Source: an uncultured Muribaculaceae bacterium
GTDB lineage: Bacteria; Bacteroidota; Bacteroidia; Bacteroidales; Muribaculaceae
NCBI GenBank assembly: GCA_910578385.1
Contig: CAJTQV010000005.1
Span: forward strand, 124,001-188,000
Reading direction: 5' to 3'
Length of the DNA stretch: 64,000 bases
Shown here one piece after another: positions 59,331 to 64,000 of this stretch. Position 1 is the first letter of the stretch. Each line of letters opens with the position of its first letter. Position numbers and translations under genes: made by a program. The notes beneath the pieces were generated by a model. It did no database searches and had not been told where the DNA came from. It saw only the letters and a list, made by a program, of their open reading frames with translations.

Positions 59331-61187
59331 TCAGAAAGTGACCCCGATTCCGGCAGCCAACTGTATGCCCGGTTCCGGCAGCGAGGGGCCGTACCAGTTG
59401 GTGCGGTTGAGCAGGTTGTCGGCCTGGATCCATACGTTGAAGTTGTCTGTTATGCCATATGATGCGCCGAAATTGAGCGACACGAGGTCGGGCAGAGCGC
59501 ACATCATGACAGGACCGCCGTTGAGCCGTGTGGAGTCGGCATCGTATGCCTGTATGGCATAGGCACGGTCGCCACGGTAGTCGAGACCGACGCGGAACTT
59601 CAGTGTGCTCCACGGATTGGTCGAGATGACCGCACCGGCCGTCCAGCGCGGACGGTCAAAGCCGTTGAAATACCCGGTCTTGCCATCCTGAGGCTGATAT
59701 GTGCCCTCGGCATCAATCTTGAAATAGCGGCCGGCATCGTAGCCCATGTTCACGCCAAAGGAGAAGCCGGATATGTTGTAGAAGTTCTCGAAGCCGTAAT
59801 CGTAGGCAAGACGTGTGCCGTCAGCCTCCTCGGGGAGTCCAAGTTCCGTGAAGTCCGTCCGGTTGAGGAAGAGCTGATAGAGTCCACCCATGTTCTGATT
59901 GCGCGACGCACGCCATGCGATATTTACACCGGCGTGGAAACCGGAGAAAGGTCCGAATGTCGCGCCAAGTTCGGCATCGAGCGGAGTGTATATGGGGCGT
60001 GTCTCGAACAGTGCCGGAGCCTGATAGTAATCCTCCTCATAATCGTGAGCCAGGGTGTTGAGCTGCGAACCACCAAGCAGGTGCAGGTAGAGGGCCACCG
60101 GACCGGCATTGTAGTCGAGTGTCACACTCGGTGCTATGTGGAACGTATTGTAGCGGTTATCTTCGGTTCCGGCATTGAAGGCGAGGTCAATCTTGGCACC
60201 GACGCGGATGTCGAGGCGCGAGCGGGTGAACCGGTAATAGGGTGTGAGCGACACCATGCCGTAGGTCTCGGGCGACTCCAGGACGGGCGATTCGGGAATG
60301 TACGTTCCCCGGCCCTTGCAGTCGGCATATGCAAGCATGTCGGCATCGAGGTCGATACCGAGCGACGACTTGGTGGAGGTCGGGAAATTCACCCCTGCCG
60401 TCAGATTGACATGCGTCTCACGGCCACCGGTGAAGGCATCCACCTCTCCGTAGGTGCCGGAGGGCAGGTACAGGCTGCGGTAGCCGAAATAACGCACCCC
60501 GGCCGCCGCTCGCCATGAGATGTCATCGAGAGCGGCCGGCGAGGACCATCCCACACGTGCCGATATATCGTTGAGCGTCTGAGTGGGAGCCTTGACGGCA
60601 CCGTCACCGGCATCATCTGCAACCACTGGATTGTAGCCGTAGTAATTGAAATTGCCGATATGGTAGTCTATGGCGGCATCGAGACGGCCCTTGCCGTCGA
60701 AGATGTGGCTGCCGTATATGCCGAGCGACTCGTCGTAACGCCACATTCGCGTGTCGGCCATGGCCTCGGAGAGCTCCGGTTTCCAGAGCGATGTCGAGTT
60801 GTGCTGCAAGCGGATTCCGACCGTAGTGTTGCGCGAGTCGATGAACCTGTAACCGGCCGACAGCGTGCTCCGCAGCCATGAGCCGAGACCGAGCTCCACA
60901 TAGCCGCGTGCGGCGGAATAACGGCGGGTATCGTTCCAGCCTGTGGCCGGAATGGGTATGGCCTGAGGTATGAAATCAGCGTTCACGCCCGTGAGCGAAT
61001 AAGAGAGCGAGGACTTTTCGGCGGGAAACTTCACCGGACGCGGGAAGAGTCCGATTCGGTCCTGCGGTATGAACTCAGGCACATACTTGCCCTCGACGGT
61101 GATGTCCTGGTCATACTGGGCCATGGCCGGGAGTCCGGCTGCTGCTATGAGAATTGCGGGGATATATCTTTTGAACATCATTTCCAT
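59331..61187 (-). CDS. TonB-receptor-like outer-membrane barrel
   Basis: The 618-aa protein has a signal peptide (ending PAMAQ) and then strands typical of a barrel (YVELGLGSWLRSTLSAGYRF, IDYHIGNFNYYGYN, FKIDAEGTYQPQDGKTG) up to the terminal GIGVTF, where Phe is the usual last residue. TonB-dependent-receptor-like elements are seen at the C-terminus (NVWIQADNLLNR), but there is no plug domain, as the protein starts the barrel within about 80 residues. It follows the TPR gene and overlaps it by up to ten bases; ATG 61181 gives an ATGA overlap. The pair probably acts in the envelope. Confidence 0.82.
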   Translation of the reverse strand: MEMMFKRYIPAILIAAAGLPAMAQYDQDITVEGKYVPEFIPQDRIGLFPRPVKFPAEKSSLSYSLTGVNADFIPQAIPIPATGWNDTRRYSAARGYVELGLGSWLRSTLSAGYRFIDSRNTTVGIRLQHNSTSLWKPELSEAMADTRMWRYDESLGIYGSHIFDGKGRLDAAIDYHIGNFNYYGYNPVVADDAGDGAVKAPTQTLNDISARVGWSSPAALDDISWRAAAGVRYFGYRSLYLPSGTYGEVDAFTGGRETHVNLTAGVNFPTSTKSSLGIDLDADMLAYADCKGRGTYIPESPVLESPETYGMVSLTPYYRFTRSRLDIRVGAKIDLAFNAGTEDNRYNTFHIAPSVTLDYNAGPVALYLHLLGGSQLNTLAHDYEEDYYQAPALFETRPIYTPLDAELGATFGPFSGFHAGVNIAWRASRNQNMGGLYQLFLNRTDFTELGLPEEADGTRLAYDYGFENFYNISGFSFGVNMGYDAGRYFKIDAEGTYQPQDGKTGYFNGFDRPRWTAGAVISTNPWSTLKFRVGLDYRGDRAYAIQAYDADSTRLNGGPVMMCALPDLVSLNFGASYGITDNFNVWIQADNLLNRTNWYGPSLPEPGIQLAAGIGVTF

Positions 61188-63640
61188 TTTTTGAGGCGTG
61201 AGGCAATCATCGAGCTGATGTCATCCTCGGTGCCGGGATAGTTTTCCTTGAGGCTTGTGACATATTCGCGTGCAAGCACTTTCTCGCCGAGTCCGTAATA
61301 TGCGTCGGCCAGGGCGATGAAGCCGCGTGCGAGCCAGTACTGATGTGGTGTGCCGGTCTCGGTAAACTCCTCCATCGCGTCGCGCGCCCCTTCGAAGTCG
61401 CCCGAGCGCACCATGCTGTCGGCGAGTGTCACCGCCGCCTTGCTGCCGGGGAGCGAGGTGGGATTCTGGGCGAGGCTGCTGTAGATGGCGTTGGCCTCCA
61501 TGTCGCGGCCAAGGTCGGTGAGCGCGTCTGCCTCGTAGAGGCTGATCTCGGCCATCTCGTCGGCCTCAAGACCTCCGGCGTGGCGTATGCGGTCCACGAC
61601 CTCAAGCAGATCGGCCGAGCGGCCTGATTCATGCATGGCCGAGGCCATGCGGAGCAGTTCGTCTATGTCAACGTCGGCCGCCACTCCGAGACGCTTCTTG
61701 TATGCGTCGGCGGCAAGGTCCGTGCGGCCTGTCTCCTCATAGGTCAGGGCCTGTTCGAGAAGAGCCTTCGAAAGCCAGCGTGAGTTGGGGAACTCCTGCT
61801 CCACGCGGCTGAGGTCGCTGAGCTTCGACTTGGTGTCACCCGCAAGCCCGCGCAGAATGGCACGGCGGTAGAGAGCGTAGTCGGTGTCGTTGGCACCGTT
61901 GTCGATGGCCTGCGTGTAGAGTGCCGCAGCCTCAGCGTAGCTCCCCTCGTAATAGAGGCAGTCGGCGCGGCGTATGCGTGCGTCGTCGGTGAGCTGGGCG
62001 GGCAGCGCGGGCCGGGCCGAGAGAGCCGAAGCGAAGTCGGAGGCGGCACCACGGTAATTTTTCTGTTTGTATTTGGCGTATGCGAGGTCGTAATAGCCGA
62101 GGGCGCGGTTCTCGCGCGATGTGTCATCCTTGATAAACGCCTCGTAGCTCTGCTGTGCCTCGCGGAAACGTCCGAGCGAGAACAACGCGTCGCCGAGCCA
62201 GAGCGATGCCTGGGCGGCGAGATTGCGGTCATGCTGACGGAGAGCGACGGCCTGGCGCAGATAGCCGGTGGCCTGTTCGGCGCGCCCGTTGGTCACAGAC
62301 TCTATGCCGAGTTCGTAGAGTATCTTCTGGCGCGTGGCGAGCATGGCCGACGTCGGGTTGCGTATGGCGTCGATACACTCCAACGCTTTGGTGTAATCGC
62401 GGTCGTTATAGTAGGCCGTGGCGAGATATGCCTCGACCTCCGGGGTATATTCCGAATCTGGATAAAGACGGACGAATTTCTCAAGCAGTTCCGACGATGA
62501 TGAGAAAGGAACCTTGCCGCCGCGTGTCAGGGCCGTGACGTAGTTGTAGAGGGCGGTCTCGCTCACCTTGCGGTCGAAGTTCATGCGTGTGGCCTTCTCG
62601 AAAGCCATCGCGGCCGACGATGCGTTGTCCTGCTTGAGATAGCACTGGCCGAGGTAGAGCCATGCGCCCTGTCCGACGGCATCCATGTTGTCGGTCAGCG
62701 ACTCGAAGCGCTGTGCGGCCGCGCTGTAACGGCCCTCGGCATATTCCACGGCACCGAGCGCGTAGACTGCGTCGGGCGAGGGTGTTCCCTGCACGCCGCG
62801 CATGTAGTCGGTCAGGTAGCTGTAAGCCTCGGAATCGTCGCCGTTCTTGAAATAGCTGAGTCCGACTATGCGCTGCATCTCCGGCACAAGTTCCTCGACC
62901 GGATTGCGGCGGAGAAGAGCTCGGCCGCGGCTGATCACGTTGTCGTATTCGCCGCGCGAGTATTCGATCTGGGCCATGTAGTAACCGGCCTCCAGCCCCT
63001 CCTTGCCGCCGGTGACGCGGCTGAAGCCGTCGTAGGCACGGGTAAAGTCGCCGTCGATATAGTCGAGATATGAGTTGTAGAACCAGTATGCGTCCTCATA
63101 ACCGGCGGCACCCTTGAGCGAGCGGACGAGCGGACGGGCTTCCTTGAAATGGCCGGTCTTGATGTCGGCCAAGGCTATACGGTAGGTATACAGCAGCTTG
63201 CGGTCGCGGTTCAGACGGTCGAGGTCGATTTCCGAATAGGCTTCGAGCGCGTCGGGCCATTCATGGCGGAAGAAATAGAAGTCACCGATGGCGAGCGACG
63301 CGTTGGCCGCGAGGGGCGATGCCGGGTACGAGTCGCGGAACTGCATCAGCAGCGCGAGGCACTCCTCGTCGTCGCGTTCATAATATGCGTTGGCCAGCAG
63401 ATAGGTATATTCCTCGGCCATTGCCGGGTCGAGAGCGACCTGCTGGGTGTCGAGGTGGCGCAGCTGGTCGATGACACCGGCATAGTTGCCGGCGTCGCTC
63501 ATGGCGCGGGCGCGCTCCATATATCCCGTGGCGAGCGGCGAGAAGCGTGCCGGGTCGGCCGAGACCTGCGCCGCAGCCGGAATGGCCGCAGCGACAGCCA
63601 CCGCCGCTATGATAGTCTTTGCAAATCTCATGTCAGACAA
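61178..63640 (-). CDS. TPR-repeat periplasmic protein
   Basis: The 820-aa protein has a signal peptide (ending PAAAQ) followed by about 20 tetratricopeptide-like helix pairs covering nearly the whole length, such as EAYSYLTDYMRGV, QGAWLYLGQCYLKQDNASSAAMAF and LGYYDLAYAKYKQKNYRGA. TPR superhelices hold protein partners; in Bacteroidales such proteins with an outer-membrane barrel downstream probably help assemble or retain it. It starts MSDMRFAKTI, with a second ATG three codons later. A -7 element for it lies at 63658-63665. Confidence 0.87.
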   Translation of the reverse strand: MSDMRFAKTIIAAVAVAAAIPAAAQVSADPARFSPLATGYMERARAMSDAGNYAGVIDQLRHLDTQQVALDPAMAEEYTYLLANAYYERDDEECLALLMQFRDSYPASPLAANASLAIGDFYFFRHEWPDALEAYSEIDLDRLNRDRKLLYTYRIALADIKTGHFKEARPLVRSLKGAAGYEDAYWFYNSYLDYIDGDFTRAYDGFSRVTGGKEGLEAGYYMAQIEYSRGEYDNVISRGRALLRRNPVEELVPEMQRIVGLSYFKNGDDSEAYSYLTDYMRGVQGTPSPDAVYALGAVEYAEGRYSAAAQRFESLTDNMDAVGQGAWLYLGQCYLKQDNASSAAMAFEKATRMNFDRKVSETALYNYVTALTRGGKVPFSSSSELLEKFVRLYPDSEYTPEVEAYLATAYYNDRDYTKALECIDAIRNPTSAMLATRQKILYELGIESVTNGRAEQATGYLRQAVALRQHDRNLAAQASLWLGDALFSLGRFREAQQSYEAFIKDDTSRENRALGYYDLAYAKYKQKNYRGAASDFASALSARPALPAQLTDDARIRRADCLYYEGSYAEAAALYTQAIDNGANDTDYALYRRAILRGLAGDTKSKLSDLSRVEQEFPNSRWLSKALLEQALTYEETGRTDLAADAYKKRLGVAADVDIDELLRMASAMHESGRSADLLEVVDRIRHAGGLEADEMAEISLYEADALTDLGRDMEANAIYSSLAQNPTSLPGSKAAVTLADSMVRSGDFEGARDAMEEFTETGTPHQYWLARGFIALADAYYGLGEKVLAREYVTSLKENYPGTEDDISSMIASRLKKWK

Positions 63641-63657
63641 ATAAACTGTTCAAACCA

Positions 63658-63665
63658 CAAAGTTA
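63658..63665 (-). promoter_or_regulatory. -7 element of TPR/barrel pair
   Basis: TAACTTTG on the minus strand, 17 bases before ATG 63640. A matching -33 element is not clear. Confidence 0.5.
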
Positions 63666-63749
63666 CTCAATAAAAGCCAAACATAAAAGTTAAAACCGCA
63701 AAATGCAGTGGAATCGTTTGGCAATGTGATGGAAAGGTGTTATATTTAC

Positions 63750-63788
63750 GAATCGCAACCACGGTTGCGTCAACCACGGTTGCGATTC
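63750..63788. repeat. nested inverted repeats
   Basis: GAATCGCAACC and GGTTGCGATTC (11 bp) enclose a further ACGGTTG ... CAACCACG arrangement, so GGTTGCG occurs twice and alternative hairpins are possible. It is in the gap between the TPR gene and the aminotransferase gene, downstream of the latter. Confidence 0.6.
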
Positions 63789-63820
63789 ATATTTTGATTC
63801 CGTCCAAGTTATTGTCGGTC

Positions 63821-64000
63821 TCAGCGGCGGTTGGGATAGGCGCGTAGGGCGGCGGCCAGGGTGTCGAGGGCGGCGCCCAGGTAGGGGATGTCGTGTACGT
63901 AGGCTATACGCACCTGGTTGCGCCCGAGTGATCGGTCGGAGTAGAAGCCCGAGGCCGGAGCCATGAACACGGTCGCCCCTTCGTGGCTGAATTCCTCCAG
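63821..64000 (-). CDS. aminotransferase class I/II, C-terminal end only
   Basis: The minus-strand frame from the right edge encodes 59 residues and a stop: GATVFMAPASGFYSD, then LGRNQVRIAYVHDIPYLGAAL, ending PNRR. This is the C-terminal small domain of PLP-dependent class I/II aminotransferases, where the Arg of QVRIAYV binds the substrate carboxylate. The rest of the gene lies beyond the window, so the exact enzyme cannot be named. Confidence 0.85.
   Translation of the reverse strand: MEEFSHEGATVFMAPASGFYSDRSLGRNQVRIAYVHDIPYLGAALDTLAAALRAYPNRR

Noticed and set aside
1..64000. tRNA, rRNA or insertion sequences
   Set aside because: I saw no tRNA cloverleaf pattern, no rRNA core sequence, and no transposase with terminal repeats. 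A covariance-model scan could still reveal small RNAs.

Overview
The window reads as a chromosomal segment of a gut-type Bacteroidales bacterium, most likely Muribaculaceae or a close relative. The reasons are the repeated Bacteroidetes promoter (TAnnTTTG with a TTTG/TTG element about 19-20 nt upstream), DUF3575/DUF3868, DUF2795, DUF6377 and PepSY-like families, a bacterial inositol-lipid cluster, and secreted proteins with T9SS-like C-terminal tails. The taxon is inferred; no rRNA gene is present. Most of the window is GC-rich, but the first 7.4 kb and the ATPase gene at 35.8-37.0 kb are clearly AT-richer and look acquired.

Layout. 1-7.4 kb is an accessory island: a 5'-truncated (by the window edge) AAA ATPase, a DUF4417 protein, a possible toxin/immunity-like pair, an EVE/PUA-like protein, an ATPase-DUF234 protein, a second copy of the immunity-like gene, and a duplicated non-coding segment carrying a copy of the terminator and 3' tail of the neighbouring DUF2795 gene. 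7.4-9.5 kb (minus): DUF2795, cobalamin adenosyltransferase, MscS channel. 9.6-15.9 kb: metK with a SAM-II-like leader, a PpiD-like foldase, a DUF3575 protein and a DUF3868/OmpA-like protein. 16.0-23.1 kb: rlmN, pdxA, then nucleotidyltransferase, ATP-grasp, CDP-alcohol phosphatidyltransferase, HAD phosphatase and inositol-3-phosphate synthase, together a probable phosphatidylinositol pathway. 23.3-24.4 kb: folK and a DNA alkyl-repair methyltransferase. 24.5-28.8 kb: a TolC-EmrA-EmrB type efflux operon. 29-35.6 kb: lipoprotein esterase, a lone RND pump, a LytS/LytTR two-component pair and a PepSY-like protein. 37-46.6 kb: two paralogous secreted repeat proteins flanking a DUF6377 regulator, a 1205-aa SGNH-type modular exoprotein and a BASS-family transporter.

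The most unusual part is 46.7-58.2 kb (minus), an eight-gene operon with its own promoter. It encodes a membrane-anchored vWA-like protein, a small membrane protein, a tubulin-like GTPase, a 1326-aa Hsp70/actin-like protein with an FG-rich insertion, a 575-aa partner, two TerD proteins and a membrane protein ending in a CW_7-like peptidoglycan-binding motif. I know of no assigned function for this combination. It looks like a cytoskeleton-plus-TerD assembly tied to the envelope. The window ends with a MazG-like pyrophosphohydrolase, a conserved hypothetical protein, an outer-membrane barrel plus TPR pair, and the 3' end of an aminotransferase gene.
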